A stretch of DNA of 64,000 nucleotides from Nonomuraea harbinensis (GCF_019396385.1 NZ_JAHKRN010000009.1:1-64000); one strand, 5' to 3'. Positions 16,911-24,642 are shown, numbered from the stretch's first letter. The notes: generated by a model not told the origin, from the sequence alone. Numbers and translations: made by a program.

Positions 16911-18014
16911 TCAGGCGCAGGCGGCCTCGTACACCCGGACCAGCTCCTGGCTGACGCGCTCCCACGAGTAGCGGGAGCGGGCGCGGTCGGCGCCGGCGTA
17001 GCCGAGCGCGGTGCGCAGCGTGGGGTCGGTGAGCAGCTCGCGGGCCAGCCTGGCGGTGCGCGACGGGCGGTCCGGCGGCACCAGCAGCCCGGTGACGCCG
17101 TCGATGACGGAGTCGAGGTGGGCGCCGACGGACGAGGCGATCACCGGCACGCCGCAGGCCATCGCCTCCAGCGCCACGATGCCGGTCGGCGCCTCGCGCG
17201 GCACCGTCACGACCGCGTCGGCGCTGCGCATGAGCTTGGGCACCGCCGCCCGCTTGACCTGGCCGAGCAGGGTCACCTGGGACGCCACGCCGAGCTGCTC
17301 GGCCAGCGCGCGCAGCCGGCGCACGTCCGCGTCCTCGTCGAGCAGTTCGGGCGCGGGCCCGCCGGCCAGCACGAGCTCGACGTCGGGAAGGCCCTGCAGG
17401 GCCCGCACGATGGTCTGCGCGCCGCGGTCACTGGTGAGCGGGCCCACGTGCAGGAGCCGCTTGCTGGTGCCGCGCGAGGCGGTGACGCCCCGGCGGTGGA
17501 AGCGCTCGGTGTCGACGCCGTACGGGACCACGGCGATGTGGTTGCGCGGCACGCCGATGCGGATCAACGCCGACTCCTCGTCCCCCGAGCCGGCGATGAC
17601 GGCCCTGGCGCGGCGGCCGAGTGCCCGTTCCAGGGGCAGACGCGCGGGATCCACGGTGTGGAAGGTGTGCGTCACCGGAACGTCCAGGTCCTTGGAGCCC
17701 GTGACGGCGGCCAGGCCGCTGGTCCAGGAGTGCGCGTGGATCACGTCGGGGCGGTCCTGCCGCCACCGCTTGCTCAGATACTCGCCGACGTCGTTCAGAT
17801 AGGGCACCACATCGGCCGGGCTGAGGTCACGAGCCGGGCCCACGTCGATGTGTTCCACCGTGACACCCGGGGCCACCCGCGTCTTGGGCTTGCCCTCATC
17901 ACTGTTACGGCGGGAATAGATGGTGACGTGGTGATCGCGCCCGAGCTCGCGGGCTACGGAGAGAATGTGGTGGCGCTTGTTGCCGGAACCAGAAGCGACG
18001 ATCGCGATATTCAT
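16911..18014 (-). CDS. GT4-family glycosyltransferase
   Basis: 367 residues of GT-B fold. N-terminal MNIAIVASGSGNKRHHI is the acceptor-domain first strand; IHAHSWTSGLAAV and THTFHTVD follow. The C-terminal donor-sugar domain carries HVGPLTSDRGAQTIVRAL and PTGIVALEAMACGVPVIAS, the E-x7-E motif of GT4 retaining enzymes. Donor and acceptor are unknown. I start at ATG 18014; an in-frame upstream ATG (18044) would add ten residues unlike the family. The ribosome site GAGGTG lies inside a strong hairpin arm directly before the start codon. Downstream of, and in the same direction as, the SpoIIE-type phosphatase gene. Confidence 0.9.
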   Translation of the reverse strand: MNIAIVASGSGNKRHHILSVARELGRDHHVTIYSRRNSDEGKPKTRVAPGVTVEHIDVGPARDLSPADVVPYLNDVGEYLSKRWRQDRPDVIHAHSWTSGLAAVTGSKDLDVPVTHTFHTVDPARLPLERALGRRARAVIAGSGDEESALIRIGVPRNHIAVVPYGVDTERFHRRGVTASRGTSKRLLHVGPLTSDRGAQTIVRALQGLPDVELVLAGGPAPELLDEDADVRRLRALAEQLGVASQVTLLGQVKRAAVPKLMRSADAVVTVPREAPTGIVALEAMACGVPVIASSVGAHLDSVIDGVTGLLVPPDRPSRTARLARELLTDPTLRTALGYAGADRARSRYSWERVSQELVRVYEAACA

Positions 18015-18052
18015 GGCACACCTCAGCGTGAAAAAAGCTTTCAAGGTGTGCC
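18015..18052 (-). promoter_or_regulatory. 5'-UTR hairpin masking the glycosyltransferase ribosome site
   Basis: GGCACACCT (18015-18023) and AGGTGTGCC (18044-18052) are perfect 9-bp complementary arms; inside them TGAAA/TTTCA (18029-18033/18039-18043) can pair as well. On the mRNA the 3' arm contains the GAGGTG ribosome site and ends at the ATG. The structure would hide the ribosome site unless opened. Confidence 0.55.
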
Positions 18053-18057
18053 TGCGT

Positions 18058-18079
18058 CTTAGGCACGTCTGTGTCTAAG
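18058..18079. repeat. Imperfect palindrome upstream of the glycosyltransferase
   Basis: CTTAGGCAC and GTGTCTAAG are inverted copies (one mismatch) around GTCT. It lies just upstream of the hairpin in the glycosyltransferase leader and could be an operator or a second RNA hairpin. Function unknown. Confidence 0.4.
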
Positions 18080-18121
18080 CCGACAATACCCGTATTCCCG
18101 GTGTTCGCAAACCCATGCCAA

Positions 18122-19951
18122 TCAGACGCCTCGGAGGGCGAGGACCACGATCTCGTCCCACACCTGCCCGCCGGAGAACGTGTTGCGGTCGGCCTCGATG
18201 GCCTTGACCACGGCCGACGGCGCCTGGCCGGCGCATCTGCTCAGCACGTCGGCCAGCCGCTCCTCGCCGTACGGCTCGCCCTTGTCGTTCCTGGACGAGA
18301 TGAGCCCCTCGGAGTAGAGCACCATCGTCTCGCCCACGCCGAGCGTGATCTCCTCGGTGCAGGTCTCCGCCTCGGCCGCGATGCCCAGCGGCACCCCGCC
18401 GCCCGCCGTGAAGCGCACGAAGCCGTCGGGCTGCACCAGCGCGGCCGGATGATGGCCGGCCGACGACATGCGGATCCTGCGGCCCTTCACGAACCCGGCC
18501 ACCGCCATCACGAACAGGCCGGTGCTCTGCCCCACCAGCGCCTCGTTCACCTTGCGCACCACCGGGTCCGGGTCCTGCTCCCAGACGCTCAGCACCCGCA
18601 GCCCGCCGCGCACCATCGCGCTGACCGAGGCGGCCTCCTCGCCCTTGCCTGCCGCGCCGCCCAGGGCGAACCCCCAGCCGCCCGGGAGCGGGAACACGTC
18701 GTAGAACTCCGCGCCCACCGACGAGGAGCCGGGGTGGTAGACGGCCGCCGCCTCGTAGCCGGGCACGTTGGGCAGGCTGCGCGGGACCACGCTGGCCGTC
18801 AGCGCGTCGGCCGCCCGCGAGCGGCTCTGGAAGCTGTTCTGGGCGCGTACCGCCATGCCGAGCTGCAGCCCCACCTCCTGCATGACGCTCAGGTCGGCCA
18901 GCGTGAACGGCTGGCGGTCGTGCGTGCGCACCAGCGTCAGCACCCCGTCGCCGCCCCCGATCGGCACGCACAGCAGCGAGCCCGCGCCCATCGCCGTCAG
19001 CACCGGCCCGTCGGCGCAGAAGCCGAGCAGCGACTCGTCGTCGACCATCTCGAACACCACGCCGGAGCCGCGCTCCAGCACCTGGGCGACCACCTGGGCG
19101 CCGGCCGGGTCGCTCGACTCCACCTGCCGGATCACCTCGTTCACCGGCAGGTTCTTCGGCCCCATCACGATCGAGCGCCGCGGCAGCCCGTCGCGCACGA
19201 CGTCGGCCACCACCCAGTCGGCCCACTCGGCCGCCAGCAGCCGGGTGGCGCGCGGCAGCGCCACCGGCCGGCGCAGCGCCTCCTCGTCCAGGAGCAGGGC
19301 GGCCATCCTGGACAGCAGATCCTGCCGCCTGGCCGCCGCCAGCAGCGCCGTGCCGTCGGCCTCCTCCGGGCGCCTGTCGCCCGGCTCGGGCAGCTGCACC
19401 TCGATCGGCAGCGCCACCACCGCCACCATCTGCTGCGGCTCGCCCGGCATGGTGAGCCGCGCCATGGCCAGCTGCACGAGATGCGTGCGCCCCTGGTGGG
19501 CGAGCCTGGTCTCGAACGCGGCCGGCTGGCCGGTGCTCAGCACCGCCGTCAGATGGGACCGGAACGCCGCCCGCCTCGACACGTCCACCAGCAGCGGGAA
19601 GGACCGGCCCACGAGATAGCCGTCGGGGCTGCCCAGCAGCCGCGAGGTCTCGGGATTGATCCGCCGGACCGTGCCGCCGCCGTCGAGCACGATGACCGGC
19701 ACGGGGAAGGCCCTGAACACCTGCCGCAGCAGCTTCAGCTCCCGCTGGGAGCCGTCCTTCTTGCCGGACTGCCTCCTGGGCCCCCTGCTGAGCTGCTCGC
19801 GCGCCTCGGCCAGCAGCTCCACGGCGGTGTCGAGCTCCGCCAGGGCGGCGTCCAGAGTGGGCGCGAGGTCCGAGGGGTAGGCCGCCCTCGCCTCACGCAA
19901 CGACGAGACCCGCCCGGTCAGCGCGTCCAAGGCGTGTTCGAGGTCCGGCAT
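18122..19951 (-). CDS. PAS-GAF-SpoIIE (PP2C) protein, possibly a degenerate phosphatase
   Basis: 609 residues: coiled N-terminus, PAS domain (~75-185, FRAFPVPVIVLDGGGTVRRIN), GAF-like domain (~205-375) and a SpoIIE/RsbU PP2C domain (~385-609). In active relatives the metal-binding acids lie in GGDFYD, GDVxGKG, YTDGL and a final DD. Here these read GAEFYD, GGAAGKG, YSEGL and WDEI, so the second Asp is Gly and two others are Glu. ATG 19951 is preceded by GGAGG at 6 nt; a GTG two codons upstream directly abuts that site. It is divergent from the ANTAR gene and near STAS, sigma and RsbW-like genes, suggesting it senses a signal for that partner switch. Confidence 0.88.
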   Translation of the reverse strand: MPDLEHALDALTGRVSSLREARAAYPSDLAPTLDAALAELDTAVELLAEAREQLSRGPRRQSGKKDGSQRELKLLRQVFRAFPVPVIVLDGGGTVRRINPETSRLLGSPDGYLVGRSFPLLVDVSRRAAFRSHLTAVLSTGQPAAFETRLAHQGRTHLVQLAMARLTMPGEPQQMVAVVALPIEVQLPEPGDRRPEEADGTALLAAARRQDLLSRMAALLLDEEALRRPVALPRATRLLAAEWADWVVADVVRDGLPRRSIVMGPKNLPVNEVIRQVESSDPAGAQVVAQVLERGSGVVFEMVDDESLLGFCADGPVLTAMGAGSLLCVPIGGGDGVLTLVRTHDRQPFTLADLSVMQEVGLQLGMAVRAQNSFQSRSRAADALTASVVPRSLPNVPGYEAAAVYHPGSSSVGAEFYDVFPLPGGWGFALGGAAGKGEEAASVSAMVRGGLRVLSVWEQDPDPVVRKVNEALVGQSTGLFVMAVAGFVKGRRIRMSSAGHHPAALVQPDGFVRFTAGGGVPLGIAAEAETCTEEITLGVGETMVLYSEGLISSRNDKGEPYGEERLADVLSRCAGQAPSAVVKAIEADRNTFSGGQVWDEIVVLALRGV

Positions 19952-20003
19952 GCTCACCCTCCGACGCTACGCCACCCGGGATAATGGTAGCCATAAGGGG
20001 TAG

Positions 20004-20735
20004 ATGCTTGCTGCTATGGAATCCACCGCGATGATCACTCCTGGGCTGGCCCGCGACCTGGCGACGCTGGGCAGACTGGGAGAGGACACCTCCACCGAGA
20101 CCGTGCTGCGCGGCCTGACCACCGCGCTCGCGGCGGGTGTCCCCGGATGCTCGGGCGGGTCGGCCGAACACTGGCGCGACCGGCGGGTCCTCACCTCCGG
20201 CTCGCACAGCGAACTGATCACCCTCGTCGAGGGCGAGCGTGAGATCGGCGAGGGCCCCTCCACCGAGGCCCGCCAGACCGGCGCCCGGGTGGCCGTAGCC
20301 GACGTGCTCACCGACACCCGCTGGCCGCGCTACGCCGCCCTGGCCACCCGCTGCGGGGTCCGCTCGGTGCTCGCCGTGCCCATCAAGGTGCCGCCCGCGC
20401 TGCTGGTCGTCGGCCTCTACTCGGTGCGGCGCGACGCGTTCTCGCCGCAGGGGGCGCAGTCGCTGGCGGAGATGCTGACCGAGCAGGTCGGCGTCGCCAT
20501 GGCCAACATGTCGGACTTCGACGAGGTCCGTACGGACGCCGCCCAGCTCCAGGAGGCCCTGGCCGGGCGCGCCCTCATCGACCAGGCCAAGGGCATCATC
20601 ATGCAGACCAGCGGATGCACCGCCGAGGCCGCCTTCGACGAACTGCGCAGGATCTCCCAGCACCACCAGGTCAAGGTGGCCGACCTGGCCAGGCTCCTGG
20701 TCGAGGAGCATCAGCGCAAGAACCGCCGCCGCTAG
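20004..20735 (+). CDS. GAF-ANTAR regulator
   Basis: 243 residues. A GAF domain (residues ~25-170, containing AVPIKVPPALLVVGLYSV) is followed by an ANTAR RNA-binding three-helix module: LQEALAGRALIDQAKGIIMQTSGCTAEAAFDELRRISQHHQVKVADLARLLVE. ANTAR proteins bind tandem hairpins in nascent RNA and prevent termination. Start uncertain: ATG 20004 has AAGGGG only 3 nt away, and ATG 20016 or 20028 are alternatives. The stop codon overlaps the convergent STAS gene (shared CTAG palindrome). Its targets in this region are not evident. Confidence 0.88.
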   Translation: MLAAMESTAMITPGLARDLATLGRLGEDTSTETVLRGLTTALAAGVPGCSGGSAEHWRDRRVLTSGSHSELITLVEGEREIGEGPSTEARQTGARVAVADVLTDTRWPRYAALATRCGVRSVLAVPIKVPPALLVVGLYSVRRDAFSPQGAQSLAEMLTEQVGVAMANMSDFDEVRTDAAQLQEALAGRALIDQAKGIIMQTSGCTAEAAFDELRRISQHHQVKVADLARLLVEEHQRKNRRR

Positions 20736-21094
20736 CCGATCGCCGCCAGGGCGTCGTCGAGGGTGTCGTAGATCGGCAGCCGCTGCGCCAGGCCGGTGAT
20801 CCACATCACCTTGGACTTGGCGTACTCGACGCCGATGAGCGCGAACTTCGCGCCCGAGCTGAGGCTGGTCTGCCAGTGATGGACGATCAGCCCCAGCGCT
20901 CGCGAGTCCATGAACGTCACCCCGGCCAGGTCGAGTATCAGGTCCGGCCCCGCCAGGGAGAGATAGTCCGCGAACTGCTCGCGCGTCGTGGCGTCGAGCA
21001 CACCGTCGACCCTGATCACGGCAATCTCGTCAACGGTGGACGACGTCAGGCTCAGGGCGGCCGTGGACCCCTCGCCATTCTCGGGCACTGTCAC
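20732..21094 (-). CDS. STAS-domain anti-sigma factor antagonist
   Basis: 120 residues forming one STAS domain. LILDLAGVTFMDSRALGLIV contains the conserved Ser that RsbW/SpoIIAB-type kinases phosphorylate. Unphosphorylated protein would bind the anti-sigma kinase and free the sigma factor. GTG start at 21094, with AAGG ~8 nt upstream. Divergent from the sigma gene and flanked by a SpoIIE-type protein and an RsbW-like kinase, so it most likely belongs to that switch. Confidence 0.88.
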   Translation of the reverse strand: MTVPENGEGSTAALSLTSSTVDEIAVIRVDGVLDATTREQFADYLSLAGPDLILDLAGVTFMDSRALGLIVHHWQTSLSSGAKFALIGVEYAKSKVMWITGLAQRLPIYDTLDDALAAIG

Positions 21095-21128
21095 GGGGCA
21101 ACCTTACTGTCACTGAAGTAGAGAGGAA

Positions 21129-21144
21129 TACTCCTTCGGGAGTA
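21129..21144. promoter_or_regulatory. UUCG-tetraloop hairpin in the STAS/sigma divergent region
   Basis: TACTCC (21129-21134) pairs with GGAGTA (21139-21144) around TTCG, giving a very stable UUCG-capped 6-bp stem. It lies 35 bp from the STAS start and 120 bp before the sigma start. It could be an mRNA leader structure for sigma or an operator; no function is proven. Confidence 0.45.
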
Positions 21145-21263
21145 GGGCATACTGGTGTCCGAAGTCCAGCAGAGGGCTTTCGTCTCGAACGTTGAGCGAG
21201 GCGTGCCTCTGTATGGGCTTTTCCTGTTACAGAGGCCGCCTGCCACCCCATAGAGGAGCAGCG

Positions 21264-22037
21264 ATGGCTGTGCAGGAACTCGTCCTCGAAGAGATGACCG
21301 CCGAAGAGCTCCTGGCCGAGATGGTCGGGGAAGGAACCCCCGACAGTCTCAGAGAACGGCTTCGCGAGCGCATCGTGGAGATGCACCGGCCGCTGGCGAT
21401 GGAGATCGCCCGGCGCTACCGCTACCGCGGCGAGCCGCTGGAGGACCTCCTCCAGGCAGCGTACGTCGGGCTCATGAAGGCCATCAACGGCTTCGACCCC
21501 TCGCTCGGCCACGCCTTCAGGGGCTACGCCGTCGTCACCATGACCGGGGAGGTCAAGCGTCACTTCCGTGACCGCACCTGGGCGATCCGGGTGCCCCGCC
21601 TCTACCAGGAACGCCGCTCCGAGCTGAACCGGCTCGTCGCCGACCTCAGCCAGGACCTCGGCCGCTCGCCGACCGTCGCCGAGCTGGCCGCGAAGATGAA
21701 GATCTCCGAGGAGGACGTCCTGCTCACGCTCGACGCCTCCGCCGCCTACAGCACGCTCTCGCTGGACGCGCCGCTCGGCACCGATGACGACGCCGCCTCC
21801 CTCGGCGACGTCATCCCCGAGGACGACGACACGCTCAGCACCATGGTCGACCGCGAAGCCGTCAAGCCGCTCATCGACGCGCTCCCCTCGCGCGAGAAGC
21901 ACATCCTGCTGCTGCGGTTCTTCGGCAACATGACCCAGGCAGAGATCGCCGCGGAGTTCGGCATCTCGCAGATGCACGTCTCCAGGATTCTCCGCAAGGT
22001 CCTCGACCAGCTGCGCGCAGAGCTGACCGTCGGTTGA
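21264..22037 (+). CDS. RNA polymerase sigma factor, SigB/SigF/SigG subfamily
   Basis: 257 residues. Region 2 (DLLQAAYVGLMKAINGFDPSLGHAFRGYA ... VKRHFRDRTWAIRVPR), region 3 (LSQDLGRSPTVAELAAKMKISEEDVL) and region 4 (LPSREKHILLLRFFGNMTQAEIAAEFGISQMHVSRILRKVL) are complete and region 1 is absent, as in stress/sporulation sigma factors. ATG 21264 has GAGGAG 5 nt upstream. The long leader (from ~21095) includes a UUCG hairpin. Followed 13 bp later by its probable anti-sigma kinase gene. Confidence 0.94.
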   Translation: MAVQELVLEEMTAEELLAEMVGEGTPDSLRERLRERIVEMHRPLAMEIARRYRYRGEPLEDLLQAAYVGLMKAINGFDPSLGHAFRGYAVVTMTGEVKRHFRDRTWAIRVPRLYQERRSELNRLVADLSQDLGRSPTVAELAAKMKISEEDVLLTLDASAAYSTLSLDAPLGTDDDAASLGDVIPEDDDTLSTMVDREAVKPLIDALPSREKHILLLRFFGNMTQAEIAAEFGISQMHVSRILRKVLDQLRAELTVG

Positions 22038-22050
22038 GGGGGAACGCCGG

Positions 22051-22464
22051 GTGATGACAGAGGACATCCATCCTCAGGCGGGCTCACCGGGCCCGCCACC
22101 CGGCGCGCGCGTGCGCAGGCTTCAGTTCCGGCTCCCGGACCTGCCGCAGGTCCGGGAGTTCGCCGCGTCCGGGGCACGAGAGCTCGGCATGCACCATGAG
22201 GCCGTCGACGACTTCGTCATCGCCGTCAACGAGGTGGCCACCAACGCGGTCACCCACGGGGACGACGCGGCGCAGGTGCGCCTCTGGTCCGACTCCGGGG
22301 ACATCGTGATCGAGGTGCACGACGACGGCACCTGGAAGCCGGGCCCGCTGCCCGGCTCGGTGGGCGGCATGGGGCTGTGGGTGGCCCGGTTGCTGTCATC
22401 CGACCTGACCCTTCACATCGGCGGCGGAAGCACCGTGACCATGAGGTTTCCGGGCAAGAGCTGA
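22051..22464 (+). CDS. RsbW-like ATP-binding anti-sigma kinase
   Basis: 137 residues of GHKL ATPase fold. N box VIAVNEVATNAVTHG, G1 box IEVHDDGTW and G2 box GGMGLWVARLLS are intact, so ATP binding and kinase activity are expected. GTG 22051 has GAGGGGGA 7 nt upstream; an adjacent ATG (22054) is the alternative. Located 13 bp after the sigma gene, it is the natural partner of that sigma factor and of the STAS antagonist. A strong terminator follows. Confidence 0.88.
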   Translation: MMTEDIHPQAGSPGPPPGARVRRLQFRLPDLPQVREFAASGARELGMHHEAVDDFVIAVNEVATNAVTHGDDAAQVRLWSDSGDIVIEVHDDGTWKPGPLPGSVGGMGLWVARLLSSDLTLHIGGGSTVTMRFPGKS

Positions 22465-22495
22465 TATCAGTCGCCGACTGGCCCACGTGCAAAGA

Positions 22496-22530
22496 GCCGC
22501 GCCCGGCGTATCGAGTACGCCGGGCGCGGC
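22496..22530. terminator. Strong hairpin terminator after the sigma/anti-sigma operon
   Basis: Arms GCCGCGCCCGGCGTA (22496-22510) and TACGCCGGGCGCGGC (22516-22530) pair perfectly over 15 bp with a 5-nt loop. It lies between convergent genes and can serve both directions. No T-run, as usual in GC-rich actinobacteria. Confidence 0.85.
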
Positions 22531-22546
22531 CGTTCGTCCTGATCCG

Positions 22547-22741
22547 CTAGCGCCGGCTACGGCCGCGCCAGCCGCCGTAGCTCTTCACGCTCGCCGTGCC
22601 GATGCCGGCCTGGTGCAGCGCCAGCAGCGTCAGGCCCAGCAGCATGAACGTGGTGCCGGAGATGCTTCCGGCGATCTGCGTGTCCAGCAGGTCCAGGAGG
22701 AAACCTAAACCGAAGACGATCGCGGCGACTATCGCGAGCAT
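22547..22741 (-). CDS. Small two-helix membrane protein
   Basis: 64 residues with two hydrophobic helices (MLAIVAAIVFGLGFLLDLL and TTFMLLGLTLLALHQAG) and a basic Arg-rich C-terminus (GWRGRSRR). ATG 22741 has AGGAGG upstream, which argues that it is translated. Small proteins of this layout are widespread in actinomycetes without known function. It is the last gene of a three-gene group on this strand; it begins 12 nt after the preceding gene's stop. Confidence 0.72.
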   Translation of the reverse strand: MLAIVAAIVFGLGFLLDLLDTQIAGSISGTTFMLLGLTLLALHQAGIGTASVKSYGGWRGRSRR

Positions 22742-22753
22742 GTGATCCTCCTC

Positions 22754-23500
22754 CTACACCGTGGTCTTGCTGGACGACGCCGGGTTGTCCCGGCCTGACA
22801 TGGCGAGCAGTCCCTCCAGCACGCCCCGGTACTCGCGGAGTGCCTGCCGGAGCCGCTCGGTGTCGTCGCCGCCGTCGCTCTTCCAGCGCTCGCGCAGCTC
22901 TCCCGTACGGGACCGCAACGCGTTCGTCAGCGAGTCGACGATCTCGCCCACGAGCCCGTCGGCGCGGTGGACCGCTTCCGCCGGGTCGTCGACGAAGGAG
23001 GCCTGCACGTCGCGCCAGCGTGACTGCACCTCGTCGGGGTCCTGCTCGAACAGGGGGAACGCCTGGGGAGCGGCGTGCGAGGGGGGATCCTCGGCGGGCT
23101 GGGCGGGCCCGGGGCCGGCCGCGGTCACCTGCTCGGTCGCCGTCACCGTGTCGTGCGGTCCGTCATACGGGGAGTCGGGGTCGGGATCCCGGGTCGCGTC
23201 ATGGAGGGGGTCGGCGTCCGCCGTGCCGTCATGGAGGGGGTCGGCGTGCGCCTTGCCGTCATGAAGGGGGTCGGCGTGCGCCGTGCCGTCATGGAGCGGG
23301 TCCGGGTCACCGGGCGCCGGGTGGGGGCCGGTGTCATTGGTGGTGTGCCTGTCCGACACGACCAGCACGTCCTCGTCATTCCTGCCGTACGGCTCCCGGT
23401 GGGTGCCGCCGGTCTTGTCGTCCGTGGTGTACTCGTCGTCGCGGTCGTTCCGTACCTGCTGGTCGGAGCGCTGCGACGGCACGTTCAGCTCGTCGTTCAT
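22754..23500 (-). CDS. Repeat-containing Asp/His-rich protein with C-terminal helical domain
   Basis: 248 residues. Residues ~1-145 are a charged, probably disordered region containing ~4 tandem copies of a ten-residue unit (ADPLHDGTAH and variants). The C-terminal ~100 residues (RWRDVQASFVDDPAEAV ... LRQALREYRGVLEGLL) are helical and resemble the C-terminal domain of the gene 5 nt upstream, so the two are partial paralogues. No signal peptide or membrane helix. I start at ATG 23500 (MNDELNVP), since the upstream extension lies over the neighbouring gene. Function unknown. Confidence 0.75.
   Translation of the reverse strand: MNDELNVPSQRSDQQVRNDRDDEYTTDDKTGGTHREPYGRNDEDVLVVSDRHTTNDTGPHPAPGDPDPLHDGTAHADPLHDGKAHADPLHDGTADADPLHDATRDPDPDSPYDGPHDTVTATEQVTAAGPGPAQPAEDPPSHAAPQAFPLFEQDPDEVQSRWRDVQASFVDDPAEAVHRADGLVGEIVDSLTNALRSRTGELRERWKSDGGDDTERLRQALREYRGVLEGLLAMSGRDNPASSSKTTV
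23198..23306 (-). repeat. 30-bp in-frame tandem repeat
   Basis: Three near-identical 30-bp units start at 23198, 23228 and 23258, each opening with GTCATGGAGGGGGTCGGCGT or a one-base variant, plus a diverged partial fourth unit from 23288. They encode the DPLHDG repeats and stay in frame, so the copy number could vary without breaking the gene. Confidence 0.85.
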
Positions 23501-23505
23501 ACCCG

Positions 23506-24051
23506 TCACCGTCCTCGGGTCGTCTCGTGCAGTAATTCCTCGAAGAGCGCGCGATAGTGGACCATCGCCTGGCGCAGGTCCTCGGTCGAGGCCTCCTTGC
23601 GGGTCGCGCGCTCGCTGATGTCGTGCGCCTTCCGGTAGTGGGTCAGCGTCTCGGCGTGCCCCACCGACAGGTCGGCGATCCGCTGGCGGAAGTCCTCCGT
23701 CGGGTAGCCGCGCTCGGCCATGACCGTCGTCACCAGCTGGTCGGCCTCCGCCACGGCGGATTCGGGGGCGTCCACGAAGCGCTCCTGCACCTCGGCCCAC
23801 CGGTTGGCGTAGTCGTCGCGTGACTGTTCGGGAAGCGGCTTGATGTCCAGCTCGGCGTGGCGCTGCTCGCGGGCGATCAGCTCCTGCTCGGCCTCGCGCT
23901 TGCTGTCGTGCTCGGCCATCGTGCGCTCGTACTCGGGGCCGAAACGGTCGCGCAACCGGCTGCGGCGCTGTTGCTGCACGACCACGTAGGCCACCGCGGC
24001 GACCGCCGCGATCGCGACCACGACGAGGGCCACCCAGATCAAGGTGTCCAT
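23506..24051 (-). CDS. Membrane-anchored helical protein, paralogue of the downstream repeat protein
   Basis: 181 residues. One N-terminal transmembrane helix (LIWVALVVVAIAAVAAVAYVVV) is followed by a basic stop-transfer patch (QQQRRSRLRDR) and a charged helical cytoplasmic domain: RWAEVQERFVDAPESAV, a middle insertion, and LRQAMVHYRALFEELL. The first and last of these match the C-terminal domain of the gene 5 nt downstream. No known enzymatic motif. The two genes are evidently co-transcribed. Confidence 0.8.
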   Translation of the reverse strand: MDTLIWVALVVVAIAAVAAVAYVVVQQQRRSRLRDRFGPEYERTMAEHDSKREAEQELIAREQRHAELDIKPLPEQSRDDYANRWAEVQERFVDAPESAVAEADQLVTTVMAERGYPTEDFRQRIADLSVGHAETLTHYRKAHDISERATRKEASTEDLRQAMVHYRALFEELLHETTRGR

Positions 24052-24120
24052 ATTGTTCGCCTCCGGTCTCTTCTGTTGAGACCGCGAACTGCCCAGCGAA
24101 GCGCCGGTGAAACGCCGCCT

Positions 24121-24546
24121 TCAGCCCTCTTCCAGGGCCTTTCTGGCGGCTTCCAGCACGGCTGCGACGTGGGAGCCGTCAGGGGCCGCAGGGATCTCGA
24201 CGAAGCCGGTCGCCGGGTCGTAGCCGACGTCGAGCCCGGCGTCGACCAGCCGCTTGGCCCACCGCAGCGCGGTGTTGAGCCGCTCGGGCGCGGGCGGCCT
24301 GCCCTGCGCCGCCGCCGACAGGTTGCGCAGGTTGGTGGCGGGGCCGGACTGGGAGTGGGCGCGCTCCAGCTTCCACGGCAGCGCCCGGCTGTGGTCGAGC
24401 ATCGGCTTGGCCAGCCCGGCGGCCCGCTTGGCCTGCAGCACCCCGGACTCGCTCACCCCGAAATGGGCGGCCAGCTCCTGCACGCTCAGCCCGCGGGCGA
24501 CCAGCCTGGCCAGCTCGTCGCGGTCGATCGTCGGCCTGCGCCCCAT
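24121..24546 (-). CDS. HTH-domain protein of unknown function
   Basis: 141 residues. An N-terminal helix-turn-helix (TIDRDELARLVARGLSVQELAAHFGVSESGVLQAKRAAG) precedes a ~90-residue region (HSRALPWKLERAHSQSGPATNLRNLS ... RWAKRLVDAGLDVGYDPATGFVEIPA) that I cannot name. ATG 24546 begins right after a GAGGTGG-like ribosome site. It lies downstream of tRNA-Pro and its terminator. The proximity to a tRNA raised the thought of a mobile-element remnant, but nothing else supports it. Confidence 0.72.
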   Translation of the reverse strand: MGRRPTIDRDELARLVARGLSVQELAAHFGVSESGVLQAKRAAGLAKPMLDHSRALPWKLERAHSQSGPATNLRNLSAAAQGRPPAPERLNTALRWAKRLVDAGLDVGYDPATGFVEIPAAPDGSHVAAVLEAARKALEEG

Positions 24547-24642
24547 GGGCCACCTCCGGGCATGACGTGCGGACGCGCAACAGGATCACAGGCGCCGGCG
24601 GGTGCGGACGATCTCGCCGACGTCGCGGCGCCAGAGACGACG

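Noticed and set aside
23198-23306. Possible CRISPR array
   Set aside because: Repeats are directly adjacent without unique spacers, are in frame with a coding sequence, and no cas genes are nearby.
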